Source of the DNA: Desulfuromonas sp.
Lineage (GTDB): Bacteria; Desulfobacterota; Desulfuromonadia; Desulfuromonadales; Geopsychrobacteraceae
Direction: 5' to 3'
DNA length: 42,334 nt
Assembly: GCA_002869665.1 (NCBI GenBank)
Contig: PKUG01000040.1
Coordinates: 2,546-44,879 of the forward strand
In this document: piece after piece, positions 1 to 8,093 of the stretch
Numbering within the stretch: position 1 is the first letter of the stretch
How the letters are laid out: each line of letters begins with the position of its first letter
Position numbers and translations under genes: made by a program
The notes under the pieces: generated by a model
The model's database searches: none
Seen by the model: the letters and a program-made list of their open reading frames with translations, nothing else
Told to the model about the DNA's origin: nothing

Positions 1-432
1 GTCGGCGCCATATTCGTTGAACAGCTGTTCATTGCTGCGGAAACGTTCGAGCTGATCAAAGGTGCCGACCAGGAAGGGGAGGTTGACGAGGCCGAGGCGC
101 GGTGAGATGTTCGGCGCCGCGACCGAGGAGCTCATCATGCCGTGGATGGCGCCCATCTTCAGCTTGCCGATCACATCCTTTTCGCCGCCGAGCTGAGACA
201 ACGGGCGGAAGTCGACATAGAGACGGCCGTTCGATTCTTCCCAGACGCGGTCGCGGATGCGGTAACCGACGCTTACCCCTTCGATGCCTGGATGGCCGAC
301 GCAGGAGAGCAGATAGGTGTATTCGGCCGTGGACGGATCGAACTTCGGTTGCCATTGGGCCAGCGGATCCGCAGCATAAAGGCTCAGCGGGCACAGGATC
401 ATGATCAGTAACGCAAGAATCAGACGACGCAT
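1..432 (-). CDS. TRAP transporter solute-binding protein (DctP family), partial
   Basis: The first 144 codons of a gene that continues past the left edge. TRAP solute-binding proteins catch organic acids or similar small anions in the periplasm and hand them to the DctQM membrane pair. The ATG at 432-430 follows a GGAGG ribosome site. Residues 1-21 form a signal peptide with a hydrophobic core. From about residue 55 the order YRIRDRVWEES, then DFRPLSQLGGEKD, then a stretch ending in LVNLPFLV is the usual N-lobe pattern of DctP proteins (basic helix, ligand-site strand, gene-dose helix). No dctQ or dctM is visible; they would lie to the left. The substrate cannot be told. Family call is fairly sure. 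Confidence 0.75.
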   Translation of the reverse strand, partial: MRRLILALLIMILCPLSLYAADPLAQWQPKFDPSTAEYTYLLSCVGHPGIEGVSVGYRIRDRVWEESNGRLYVDFRPLSQLGGEKDVIGKLKMGAIHGMMSSSVAAPNISPRLGLVNLPFLVGTFDQLERFRSNEQLFNEYGAD

Positions 433-643
433 TGTTCCTCCCTCAATAAAGAAAAATGTGATATTTCCGCCGTGATTTCGGCGTATTCCCTCGTTTATAC
501 CCGTTTATTTTCATGAAAGCAAAAAAAATGTTAAGTAAAACAAACAGCGGTTTGTTCTCCGCTTGGCTCTTTAATCGAGTGAATCACTGGTGTATGCTTA
601 CCAGATGCGTAAAAAATCCGTTTTGACAAGGAGTCTATCGACA

Positions 644-1372
644 ATGCCCAAGTTCTTTCTGACCCTGATTTTGTTTTTTTCTCTTTTCTCCCTGAATGCC
701 TGTGCGGCCCAGCAGGCTGATGCTGTCGCTCAAGGTGACAACTCGATTACCGAGGCCCTGACGCAATTCTATCCGCAGCTTGAATATGAAGAGGTGAGCC
801 CGACGCCGGTCGCCGGTCTCTACGAAGTCTTCATGAGCGACGGCCAGATCGTCTATTTCGCCCCGGCCACCGGCCATCTGCTGCTCGGCGAACTCTGGTC
901 GGCCGATGCCCGTAACCTGACCCGCGAGAGCAAGAACAAGCGGCTCTCCGCCCGTGTCGGCGAGATCCCCCTCGACCTGGCGGTCAAGGTCGGCGACGGT
1001 CCCAACCAGGTGATTGAGTTCACCGATCCCGACTGCCCCTTCTGTCGTGAAAGCTCGGCCTTCTTTGCCGGTCGCGACGACTGTACCCGCTATGTCTTTC
1101 TGTTCCCGTTGACGCGGATCCACCCAAATGCCGAAGCCAAGGCCCGCTTCATCCTCAACTCTGAGGATCCGGAGACCGCCTACGAAGATGTCTTCAGTGG
1201 CAAATATGACGAGACCCCGGTTCCGGCCGTCACGGCCGACAACGGCCTGCTGGCGAAGCACCAGGCCCTCGCCAAAGAAATCGGCATCAACGGCACGCCG
1301 CAGTTCTGGATCAACGGCGAGCACGTGTCCGGCTTCCAGCCCGAGGAATTCGAGAAGCTGTTGAGCAACTAG
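644..1372 (+). CDS. DsbC/DsbG-like thiol:disulfide interchange lipoprotein
   Basis: A periplasmic thioredoxin-fold protein of 242 residues. The ATG at 644 is chosen because AAGGAG lies 9 bases upstream and it yields a clean signal peptide ending in a lipobox-like LNAC (Cys20); an upstream in-frame ATG at 590 would bury the signal. The mature part has an N-terminal dimerisation-like domain (about 30-110) and a thioredoxin domain with the redox motif CPFC at 131-134 and the cis-proline pair Thr-Pro near 218. This is the DsbC/G layout, which isomerises wrong disulfides or reduces c-type cytochrome thiols. The stop lies 5 bases before the U32 gene, so the two are probably co-transcribed. Whether it is truly lipidated is inferred. 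Confidence 0.8.
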   Translation: MPKFFLTLILFFSLFSLNACAAQQADAVAQGDNSITEALTQFYPQLEYEEVSPTPVAGLYEVFMSDGQIVYFAPATGHLLLGELWSADARNLTRESKNKRLSARVGEIPLDLAVKVGDGPNQVIEFTDPDCPFCRESSAFFAGRDDCTRYVFLFPLTRIHPNAEAKARFILNSEDPETAYEDVFSGKYDETPVPAVTADNGLLAKHQALAKEIGINGTPQFWINGEHVSGFQPEEFEKLLSN

Positions 1373-1377
1373 GCGGC

Positions 1378-3744
1378 ATGAAGAGAAACCACAACCAACG
1401 TCCCGAACTGCTGGCCCCGGCTGGCAGTCTGGAAGCCTTTTTTGCCGCCCTCGATGCCGGCGCCGACGCCGTCTATATCGGTTTGCAGGAGTTTTCCGCC
1501 CGGGCCAAGGCCAAAAACTTCGGCCTCAGCGACGTCGAGAAAATGACCTGGCTGCTGCAGGCCCAGGGGAAGAAGCTCTACGTCACCCTCAACACCCTGG
1601 TCAAGGAGGCTGAGCTGCCGCAGTTGATCGAGGTGCTGGCGGCGTTGGAGCGGATCGGCGTCGATGCCGTCATCATCCAGGACCTGGCGATCTGGAAGAT
1701 CGCCCGCGAGTATTTCCCCGGTTTTGAGCTGCATGCCTCGACCCAGATGACCATCCACAACGCCGCGGGAGTGAAGATGCTCGAACGGCTCGGCTTTACC
1801 CGCGCCGTGCTCGCCCGTGAGCTGACCCTCGATGAGATCACCGCCATCCGGCGGCAGACGACCCTCGAACTGGAGCATTTCATCCACGGGGCGCTCTGTT
1901 TTTCCTTCAGCGGTCAGTGCTACTTCTCCTCCTTTCTCAGCGGCAAAAGCGGCAACCGCGGCCGCTGTGCCCAGCCCTGCCGGCGTAACCACAGTTACCG
2001 CCACGACAGTGGCTACTACTTCTCCCCTAACGACCTCTCGGCTATCGACCTGCTGCCGGAACTGACCCAGGCGGGGATCTGCAGCCTTAAAATTGAAGGG
2101 CGGATGAAGAGTGCCGAGTATGTGCATAACGTGGTCCGCGCCTACCGCCGCGTTCTTGATGCCGATAACCGCCAGCGCGCCGAGGTGCTCAAGGAGGCCA
2201 AGCAGCTGCTCAAGGAGAGCTTCGGGCGCCAGCCGACCAAGGGGTTTCTCGCCGGCGCCCAACCGGGGGACATGGCGATCTCGTCGCTCAAGGGGGCGAC
2301 GGGGCGTTACCTCGGCGAGATCACCCGGGTCAACGGTGGGGAGATCAGCTTCAAGTCGAAAGATCCGCTGCACATCGGTGATCGTATCCGTGTCCAGCCG
2401 GCGACAGACAAAAGCGGCACCGCTTTTACCGTACGTGAGCTGTTCCTCAACCGGCGGCCGGTCGGCAAAGCCCCGGCCGGCAGTTTTGTCAGCGTCCCTT
2501 CGACCTTCATTAATCAGTTCAAGGTCGGCGACGGGGTGTTCATGGTCTCGTCCAAGGGGGCCTTCGCCATGAGCGATGCCGCCTGTCGGCGCAAACTCGC
2601 CAACGTCCGGCCTCCCGGTCGCCGGGTCGATCTGAGTGTCATCGTTACCCCCGTAGAGCTGGGCGTGAAGGCCCGGGTCGGTGGCATGGAGCACGAATTC
2701 AGCTATCCGTTGGAAACTTTTCCGGCGGAGAAGCAGGGGCTCGAAACGGAGATTCTGCGCCGCGCGCTTAACGCCCCGGCTTCCGGCCCCTTCACTCTCG
2801 GCCGTCTGGAGGCGGGAGAGTTGCCGCAGCTCGTCATTCCGCCGAGCCGGTTGAAACAGATCCGCCGCGAGCTGTACGCCGAACTGGAGCAACTGCCCGC
2901 GCCCGCGCCGCGCCAGGTCGCGGAAGAACGCAGGCAGGCGGCTCTCGCCGGACTGCTGCCCGAGAGCGGCAATCCGTCCCGTAAGCGCCAGGTCCGGGTG
3001 CTGCTACGCGACTCGCGCGATCAGCATATCCTCCAGGACCAGACCGTCGACGCTATCCTCATGCCGCTGACCGGGCAGAACCTGCAGTTCGCCAACAAGC
3101 TGGTGCGCCGCGCCGAACAGCTGATCTGGGATCTCCCCTTCGTGCTCTTCGACCGCGACTGGCAGGAGACGCGCACCAGCATCCGCCAACTGGTGCAGCT
3201 GGGGTTCCGCCATTTCCGCCTCAACAACCTGAGCCATTTTCCGCTCTTCGACAAGCTCAACGGCCTCACCCTCTACAGCAGCTTCCGGCTTTTCTGTCTC
3301 AACAGCCAGGCTGTTGCCGCCCTGGCCGAACTGGGGATCGCCGAAGCGGAACTCTACATTGAGGACGACCGCGCCAACCTGAGCGATATCCTGCGTCACC
3401 GGCTGCCGATCCCGAGCGCCATGACCGTCTACGCCAGCGTGCCGCTGCTGACCTCGCGGGTCAAAATCAAGAACGTCCGTGCCGACAACCCGGTGCGCTC
3501 CGATCGCGGCGATGCCTTTCGCGTTCAGCAACGTCAGGGGCTGACCTGGCTCAACAGCGAGACCGATTTCTCCTTTCTCGCCGAACTCGGAGAACTGGAG
3601 CAGCTCGGTTGCCACAACTTCATCCTCGACCTGGCGCACGTCGGCCCCTTCAGCCAGCGTGGCAAACAGGTGCTCGATGCCCTGCGTCGCGGCAGCGATC
3701 CTCCCGAGGTCAGCAAGTTCAATTACTACACCGGGCTGGAGTAA
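1378..3744 (+). CDS. rlhA: U32 family protein, RlhA-like 23S rRNA hydroxylation factor
   Basis: A 788-residue member of peptidase family U32. The signature is clear at residues 165-183 (E-x-F-I-H-G-A-L-C then G-Q-C), with further Cys at 197 and 201, the cysteine set that binds an iron-sulfur cluster in this family. The N-terminal half is a TIM-barrel-like region and the long C-terminal half matches the DUF3656 layout of E. coli RlhA (YdcP), which makes 5-hydroxycytidine in 23S rRNA. Other U32 proteins act in tRNA hydroxylation (TrhP) or ubiquinone synthesis (UbiU/V), but length and C-terminal domain favour RlhA. It is longer than the E. coli protein (about 650). The gene symbol is by family resemblance only. 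Translation starts at the ATG behind a weak AGGCGG. Confidence 0.85.
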   Translation: MKRNHNQRPELLAPAGSLEAFFAALDAGADAVYIGLQEFSARAKAKNFGLSDVEKMTWLLQAQGKKLYVTLNTLVKEAELPQLIEVLAALERIGVDAVIIQDLAIWKIAREYFPGFELHASTQMTIHNAAGVKMLERLGFTRAVLARELTLDEITAIRRQTTLELEHFIHGALCFSFSGQCYFSSFLSGKSGNRGRCAQPCRRNHSYRHDSGYYFSPNDLSAIDLLPELTQAGICSLKIEGRMKSAEYVHNVVRAYRRVLDADNRQRAEVLKEAKQLLKESFGRQPTKGFLAGAQPGDMAISSLKGATGRYLGEITRVNGGEISFKSKDPLHIGDRIRVQPATDKSGTAFTVRELFLNRRPVGKAPAGSFVSVPSTFINQFKVGDGVFMVSSKGAFAMSDAACRRKLANVRPPGRRVDLSVIVTPVELGVKARVGGMEHEFSYPLETFPAEKQGLETEILRRALNAPASGPFTLGRLEAGELPQLVIPPSRLKQIRRELYAELEQLPAPAPRQVAEERRQAALAGLLPESGNPSRKRQVRVLLRDSRDQHILQDQTVDAILMPLTGQNLQFANKLVRRAEQLIWDLPFVLFDRDWQETRTSIRQLVQLGFRHFRLNNLSHFPLFDKLNGLTLYSSFRLFCLNSQAVAALAELGIAEAELYIEDDRANLSDILRHRLPIPSAMTVYASVPLLTSRVKIKNVRADNPVRSDRGDAFRVQQRQGLTWLNSETDFSFLAELGELEQLGCHNFILDLAHVGPFSQRGKQVLDALRRGSDPPEVSKFNYYTGLE

Positions 3745-3848
3745 ACATTGCCCCGCAGCTCAAACGTGACTATAGTGACGCGACGGTTTTCCCGCAGCGA
3801 CAGCTGTGAATGGCTCTTCGACTAAACGACACGCGCAAAAGGACTCTC

Positions 3849-4298
3849 ATGTTTCCGGCAAAATACCGCATTCACGCTTTCCTCATCGTCATCTCCCTGG
3901 TGATCATCATCTATCCACAGCTCTCCAAGAAACCGGACGAACAGCGGCTTGAAGCCTCGCGGATCGCGGTGGCGGCGTTTCTCGAACAGATCGACGCCGG
4001 CCAGTACGCGCAGAGCTGGGATACAGCCTCAGCCTACATGAAGAACGATATCCCGCGTGAACAGTGGATTGCCCAGCTTACCGAAACCCGGGAGCAGGTG
4101 GGCAAATTGGTTGAGCGCACGGAGGAGAAGCACCTCTATGCCAATAACCTGGAGGAGAAGAAGGGGGTGCCGGCCGGGGAATATTTTACCTTCATCTATT
4201 CGGCAAAGTACGAGAAGCGTGACGAGGTGCGGGAGACGGTGACTCTGATGTTCGAAAAGGACAAGGTCTGGCGCGTCGCCGGGTACTTCACCAAGTAA
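3849..4298 (+). CDS. DUF4019-type membrane-anchored protein
   Basis: A 149-residue protein of unknown function. The ATG at 3849 has AAAGGA upstream; an in-frame ATG at 3810 lacks a ribosome site. Residues 8-24 form one hydrophobic segment, either an uncleaved anchor or a signal sequence. The rest is a soluble domain with W-D-T-A-S, a run of charged residues and a C-terminal W-R-V-A-G-Y, the pattern of DUF4019 proteins (nuclear-transport-factor-2-like fold, thought to be periplasmic). It is followed by a strong terminator and so closes the transcription unit that includes the U32 gene. Confidence 0.7.
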   Translation: MFPAKYRIHAFLIVISLVIIIYPQLSKKPDEQRLEASRIAVAAFLEQIDAGQYAQSWDTASAYMKNDIPREQWIAQLTETREQVGKLVERTEEKHLYANNLEEKKGVPAGEYFTFIYSAKYEKRDEVRETVTLMFEKDKVWRVAGYFTK

Positions 4299-4321
4299 TG
4301 TGACGGTTAACAGTTATCGGG

Positions 4322-4349
4322 CCGGCAGCGCAAGCTGCCGGTTTTTTTT
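4322..4349 (+). terminator. Rho-independent terminator
   Basis: A perfect 8-bp stem CCGGCAGC/GCTGCCGG with a GCAA tetraloop is followed directly by eight T. It lies 23 bases after the DUF4019 stop and separates that unit from pst. Confidence 0.93.
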
Positions 4350-4371
4350 GTCAAAAGCTATCGAAAATTCC

Positions 4372-4434
4372 TATCTTTGTTATCTTTGCATTCGATATTT
4401 CCAATTGGAAAAACGAACTTTCCTGAACTAATAT
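4372..4434 (+). promoter_or_regulatory. Candidate pst promoter with palindromic operator
   Basis: Three elements lie between the terminator and pstS. A 9-base unit TATCTTTG(T/C) occurs twice head to tail at 4372-4389. A perfect 14-bp palindrome TTTCCAATTGGAAA lies at 4398-4411. A possible sigma-70 promoter has -35 TTGGAA at 4405-4410 and -10 TAATAT at 4429-4434, with an 18-base spacer. The palindrome overlaps the -35, as an operator would. The 9-base spacing of the direct repeat does not fit the 11-base periodicity of an E. coli Pho box, so PhoB control is not shown. Confidence 0.4.
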
Positions 4435-4504
4435 CGCCAGTTATCAGTGGCGGTTACAGGCCGTGCTGGCGTCTGAAATGAACTTTGAATCAAAGGAGAT
4501 GCTC

Positions 4505-5335
4505 ATGAAGAAGGGAATTCTGTCTGTTGTTGTGCTCGGCTCTCTGTTGCTTTGTGCTACCTCCCTGTTTGCGGGTGAGCTGGAGCGTTTCAGCGGGCTG
4601 CAGGGGAAAATCGATATTGCCGGCGGCACGGCACATATCCCGGTGATGAACGATGCCGCACGGGCGATCATGACCGCCAACCCCGATATCGTCATTACCG
4701 TGGCTGGTGGCGGCTCCGGTGTCGGTGTCCAGAAGGTTGGGGAAGGGCTGGTTGAAATCGGCAACAGTGGCCGGTCGGTTAGTGCTGCCGAAATGGAGAA
4801 ATATCCCACCCTGAAGTCGTTCGCCTTTGCTGTTGACGGCGTGACACCGGTTATCAATCCGTCTAACACTGTGAGCGGCTTGACCGCGGTCCAGATTCAG
4901 GACATTTTCGCCGGCAAGATCACCAACTGGAGCCAGGTCGGTGGTGCCGATGCAGAAATTCATATTTACAACCGCGATGAAGCCAGCGGGACCCGCTCGG
5001 TCTTCTGGAAGAAATGCCTGAACAAAATCGCCATTGTCGAAACCGCCAACGTGGTGCCGTCGAACGGGGCGATGAAGACCGCGGTCGCCAATGATCCCCA
5101 GGCGATCGGCTACACGAGTATCGGCCATGTTGATGCGAGCGTCAAAGCCGTGGTTCTGGATGGTGTTGCACCGACCCAGGAGAATGCCATCAATGGCAGC
5201 TATCCGGTTGTGCGTAAGCTCTACATGAACACCAACGGGGAGCCGGCGCCGCTGGTACAGGCGTTTATCGACTATGTCATGGGAGCGGACGGTGCCACGA
5301 GTATCGCCCAGCATGGCTTTATCCCGATAAAATAA
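4505..5335 (+). CDS. pstS: Phosphate ABC transporter substrate-binding protein PstS
   Basis: A 276-residue periplasmic phosphate-binding protein. AAGGAG precedes the ATG at 4505, and residues 1-20 are a signal peptide ending in SLFA. The mature part shows the PstS landmarks: a G-G-G-S-G-V-G loop after an A-G-G-T-A strand, I-G-N-S-G-R (usually I-G-x-S-S-R), the stretch T-A-V-Q-I-Q-D-I-F-A-G-K-I-T-N-W, and the phosphate-contact motif R-D-E-A-S-G-T-R. It is shorter than E. coli PstS (about 320 precursor), as is common for the PstS class of Gram-positives and deltaproteobacteria. It heads pstSCAB. Confidence 0.92.
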   Translation: MKKGILSVVVLGSLLLCATSLFAGELERFSGLQGKIDIAGGTAHIPVMNDAARAIMTANPDIVITVAGGGSGVGVQKVGEGLVEIGNSGRSVSAAEMEKYPTLKSFAFAVDGVTPVINPSNTVSGLTAVQIQDIFAGKITNWSQVGGADAEIHIYNRDEASGTRSVFWKKCLNKIAIVETANVVPSNGAMKTAVANDPQAIGYTSIGHVDASVKAVVLDGVAPTQENAINGSYPVVRKLYMNTNGEPAPLVQAFIDYVMGADGATSIAQHGFIPIK

Positions 5336-5348
5336 CGTTGGCGGATTC

Positions 5349-6275
5349 TTGCTGAACAGAAACTCTGGCAAAAGAGACTTCACGGCCGGCGGCCGGCTCA
5401 CGAGCCCCGCCGGCCGGATTCATTTTCCGGGCGAACTCCTGCTGCGTAGCGCGGCGCTGTTTTCAGCGCTGATCATCTTTGCGCTCTTCGGTTTTCTCGC
5501 CTACTTCTCCCTGCCGCTGTTCATTGAAGGGCGCCTGGGGGAACTCTTTTCGTTGCACTGGCGTCCGTTTCAGGGGCAATTCGGTATTCTGCCGATGATC
5601 GTCGGCACCCTGCTGCTGGCGCTTTCCGCCCTGGCGCTTGCCTATCCTCTCGGATTGGGGATCTGCCTCTTCATTCACGGCCTCGGTCCGGCGCTGCTGG
5701 CCCGCCCCCTGCTGCTGTTGGTTCAGGGGATGACCGGCATCCCGACGGTCGTTTACGGCTTTGTCTCGGTCTTCCTGCTCGTTCCGCTGCTGCGCAACCT
5801 GTTTGCCCACGGTAGTGGTTTTTCCCTGCTGGCAGCGCTGCTGACCCTGGCGTTGCTGATCCTGCCGACGATTGTCCTGTTGATCCACAGTCAGCTTGGC
5901 CAGGTGGTTCCGGCCCTGCGCCTGACGGCGACGGCGCTGGGGATCGCGCGTGAGCGGGAGCTGCTTTACATCAGCCTGCCGGCCTCATCTTACGGCCTGC
6001 TGGCGGCGGCGATTCTCGGTTTCGGCCGCGCAGTCGGCGATACCCTGATCGCCCTGATGGTTGCCGGTAACGCCGCACGGATTCCCGACTCGGCCTTTGA
6101 TTCGATCCGCACCCTGACCGCTCATATCGCCCTGGTTGTCTCGACCGACAGTCAGAGTACGACCTACCAGTCGCTGTTTGCCGGCGGGCTGATCCTGTTC
6201 CTGACTACGGCGGCTATCAACCTGCTGCTGCACCGGATCAAGAGTCGTGCCTGCCCCTCGGGAGACGGGTCATGA
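5349..6275 (+). CDS. pstC: Phosphate ABC transporter permease PstC
   Basis: A 308-residue inner-membrane permease with six hydrophobic segments. The binding-protein-dependent transport signature (EAA loop) is seen in the A-L-G-I-A-R-E-R-E-L-L region followed by L-P-A-S-S-Y-G. The conserved G-x-G-R-A-V-G-D-T motif of PstC/PstA permeases is present as G-F-G-R-A-V-G-D-T. The best start is a TTG at 5349 behind a poor GGCGG, so the first dozen residues are uncertain. Its stop overlaps the pstA start by four bases (ATGA), a sign of translational coupling. Confidence 0.9.
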   Translation: MLNRNSGKRDFTAGGRLTSPAGRIHFPGELLLRSAALFSALIIFALFGFLAYFSLPLFIEGRLGELFSLHWRPFQGQFGILPMIVGTLLLALSALALAYPLGLGICLFIHGLGPALLARPLLLLVQGMTGIPTVVYGFVSVFLLVPLLRNLFAHGSGFSLLAALLTLALLILPTIVLLIHSQLGQVVPALRLTATALGIARERELLYISLPASSYGLLAAAILGFGRAVGDTLIALMVAGNAARIPDSAFDSIRTLTAHIALVVSTDSQSTTYQSLFAGGLILFLTTAAINLLLHRIKSRACPSGDGS

Positions 6276-7150
6276 ACCGGCTGGTCACACTGTTGATCCG
6301 CGGTTGGAGCTGGTTCTCGGTGCTGCTGTTCTGCAGCGCTCTCGCCAGCCTGCTCTGGTTTCTGCTCCGGCACGGCGTGCCGACCCTGGGGCTGGAACTG
6401 TTCTTCGGCGATGCTCCGGTCGGTAAGGCGATCCTCGGTCAGGTACGGGTCTGGGATGCTCTCTGGCCGGCCTGTGTCGGCACTCTGCTGCTTGTTCTGC
6501 TGGCGGCTCTGATGGCCCTGCCGCTGGGTATCGCCGCCGGAATTTACCTGGCTTGCTTCGCCGCCCCGCGTTTCAGACAGATCATGTCCCTTTCCGTCGA
6601 ATTACTCGCCGGGACGCCGTCGATCATCATGGGACTGTTCGGTTTCGCCCTGATTTTATTCCTGCGCAAAACCTTTTTCCCCGCGGCCAATACATCGCTA
6701 CTGCTCGCCGCCGGCTGCCTGGCACTACTGATCCTCCCCTACCTGATCTTCACCACCCGGGCGGCCCTGGACAGCCTCCCGGCGGGGTTGAAGATGATCG
6801 GTCCCGGACTCGGGCTGAGTCACCTCGAGACGGTCTTTCACATCCTGCTTCCGGCTGCCGGCCGAGGGATCATCGGGGGGGTGATCCTGGCTCTCGGCCG
6901 CGCTGCCGAGGACACGGCGGTCATCATGCTGACCGGCGTGATCGCCAATGCCGGGTTGCCACACGGCCTGCTCGGCAAGTTTGAAGCGCTCCCCTTCCGC
7001 ATCTATTTTCTGGCCGCCGAATACCAGAGCCAGGCCCAGCTCGATTCGGCCTACGGTACGGCCCTGGTGTTGCTCTGTTTGACCGGGCTGCTCTATTGCA
7101 GCGCATTTCTTTTGCACAAGACCCTGGAGTGGCGATGGAACCGACAGTAA
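6272..7150 (+). CDS. pstA: Phosphate ABC transporter permease PstA
   Basis: A 292-residue partner permease to PstC with six membrane segments. The permease signature is at G-P-G-L-G-L-S-H-L-E-T-V-F-H followed by L-P-A-A, and L-G-R-A-A-E-D-T-A replaces the usual G-R-A-x-G-E-T-A. The gap after the third segment contains the phosphate-permease-specific G-T-P-S-I-I-M-G-L-F-G-F. It starts at the ATG overlapping the pstC stop, and its own end overlaps the start of pstB by 16 bases, so the operon is tightly coupled. Confidence 0.9.
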   Translation: MNRLVTLLIRGWSWFSVLLFCSALASLLWFLLRHGVPTLGLELFFGDAPVGKAILGQVRVWDALWPACVGTLLLVLLAALMALPLGIAAGIYLACFAAPRFRQIMSLSVELLAGTPSIIMGLFGFALILFLRKTFFPAANTSLLLAAGCLALLILPYLIFTTRAALDSLPAGLKMIGPGLGLSHLETVFHILLPAAGRGIIGGVILALGRAAEDTAVIMLTGVIANAGLPHGLLGKFEALPFRIYFLAAEYQSQAQLDSAYGTALVLLCLTGLLYCSAFLLHKTLEWRWNRQ

Positions 7151-7911
7151 CCGCCGACAAACCCTTCTGCCTGATTGCAGACCTGCATGTCGCTTTTCAC
7201 GGCAGGCCCGTACTCAAGGCGATCGACCTGAGTCTCGACAGCGGGGGGATCACGGTCCTGCTCGGGCCTTCAGGTTCCGGCAAGACAACCCTGTTGCGCG
7301 CTCTGAACCGGCTGAATGAGGATTTTCCGGGACATCTCCGCAGTGGCAGGATTCAGCTGCGATTGGCGGGGGAGTTACAGGAGATCCATCAGCCGGAAAT
7401 CTCCGTAACCGCGCTGCGCCGCCAGGTAGGGATGGTGTTTCAGACCCCGAACGTCCTGCCGACCAGTATTCAGCGTAACCTGCTGTTGCCGCTGAAGCTG
7501 GTGACCGATCTCGACCGTGAGGAGCGCGAAGCGCGGATCGAAGAGGTGCTGCGCGAGGTGCATTTGTGGTCGGAGGTCAAGGAGCGGCTGAAGGAGAGTG
7601 CGACGATCCTTTCCGGTGGTCAGCAGCAGCGCCTGTGCCTGGCCCGGACCCTGGCCCTCAAACCGCATTATCTGCTGCTCGACGAACCGACCGCATCCCT
7701 TGACTTCAAAACCTCGCGGGCGATCGAAGACCTGCTGCTGGAACTGCAGGAGAATTATCGCATCATTGCCGTTTCGCACAGCCTGCGCCAGGCGCGGAAA
7801 ATCGCCGGGCGGATCATCGTCATGAAGGACGGCGAAATCGTGCATCAGCTCGATCGCGAGGGGATCGCCTGCCCGGAAACCCTGCCGCAGCTGCTCGAAG
7901 AGCTGTTCTGA
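7135..7911 (+). CDS. pstB: Phosphate ABC transporter ATP-binding protein PstB
   Basis: A 258-residue ABC ATPase that drives PstCA. Walker A GPSGSGKTT is at 44-52, the ABC signature LSGGQQQR at 159-166 and Walker B LLLDEP at 180-185, with the switch His in AVSHS. PstB-like F-Q-x-P-N-V-L-P-x-S-I occurs after the Q-loop. The ATG at 7135, with GGAG upstream and lying inside the pstA end, is preferred to an in-frame upstream ATG at 7096. Usual PstB has GPSGCGKST in Walker A; here Cys is Ser and Ser is Thr, both harmless. No phoU follows. Confidence 0.9.
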   Translation: MEPTVTADKPFCLIADLHVAFHGRPVLKAIDLSLDSGGITVLLGPSGSGKTTLLRALNRLNEDFPGHLRSGRIQLRLAGELQEIHQPEISVTALRRQVGMVFQTPNVLPTSIQRNLLLPLKLVTDLDREEREARIEEVLREVHLWSEVKERLKESATILSGGQQQRLCLARTLALKPHYLLLDEPTASLDFKTSRAIEDLLLELQENYRIIAVSHSLRQARKIAGRIIVMKDGEIVHQLDREGIACPETLPQLLEELF

Positions 7912-7945
7912 TCATCCCTTCCACCGGCCCGCAAAAGAGTCCCCC

Positions 7946-8047
7946 GAGACATCTTCCCGGCGACAATGTATAATGTTTCGGTTGTCTGACGATCGGCTGC
8001 TGTCGGTCGTGACCCCACCCGTTGCGGCTGCTGCCGTGACGGGGGTC
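7946..8047 (+). promoter_or_regulatory. Promoter and structured leader of the 2-hydroxyacid dehydrogenase
   Basis: A good sigma-70 promoter is visible: -35 GAGACA at 7946-7951, a 17-base spacer, and -10 TATAAT at 7969-7974. The leader to the ATG at 8094 is about 110 bases. A long imperfect hairpin fills 8011-8047, with outer arms GACCCC/GGGGTC, then CCGT/ACGG and an inner GC-rich stem. It has no T-run, so it is not a terminator. No known riboswitch class is recognised. Confidence 0.6.
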
Positions 8048-8093
8048 TGTCAATCGTTCCCGGGAAAGCATGCCCCGGTGGAAAGGAAGAGCG

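Noticed and set aside
4372-4389. Direct repeat as a PhoB box
   Set aside because: The unit has 9-base periodicity and no CTGTCAT-like core; listed only as an unexplained element.
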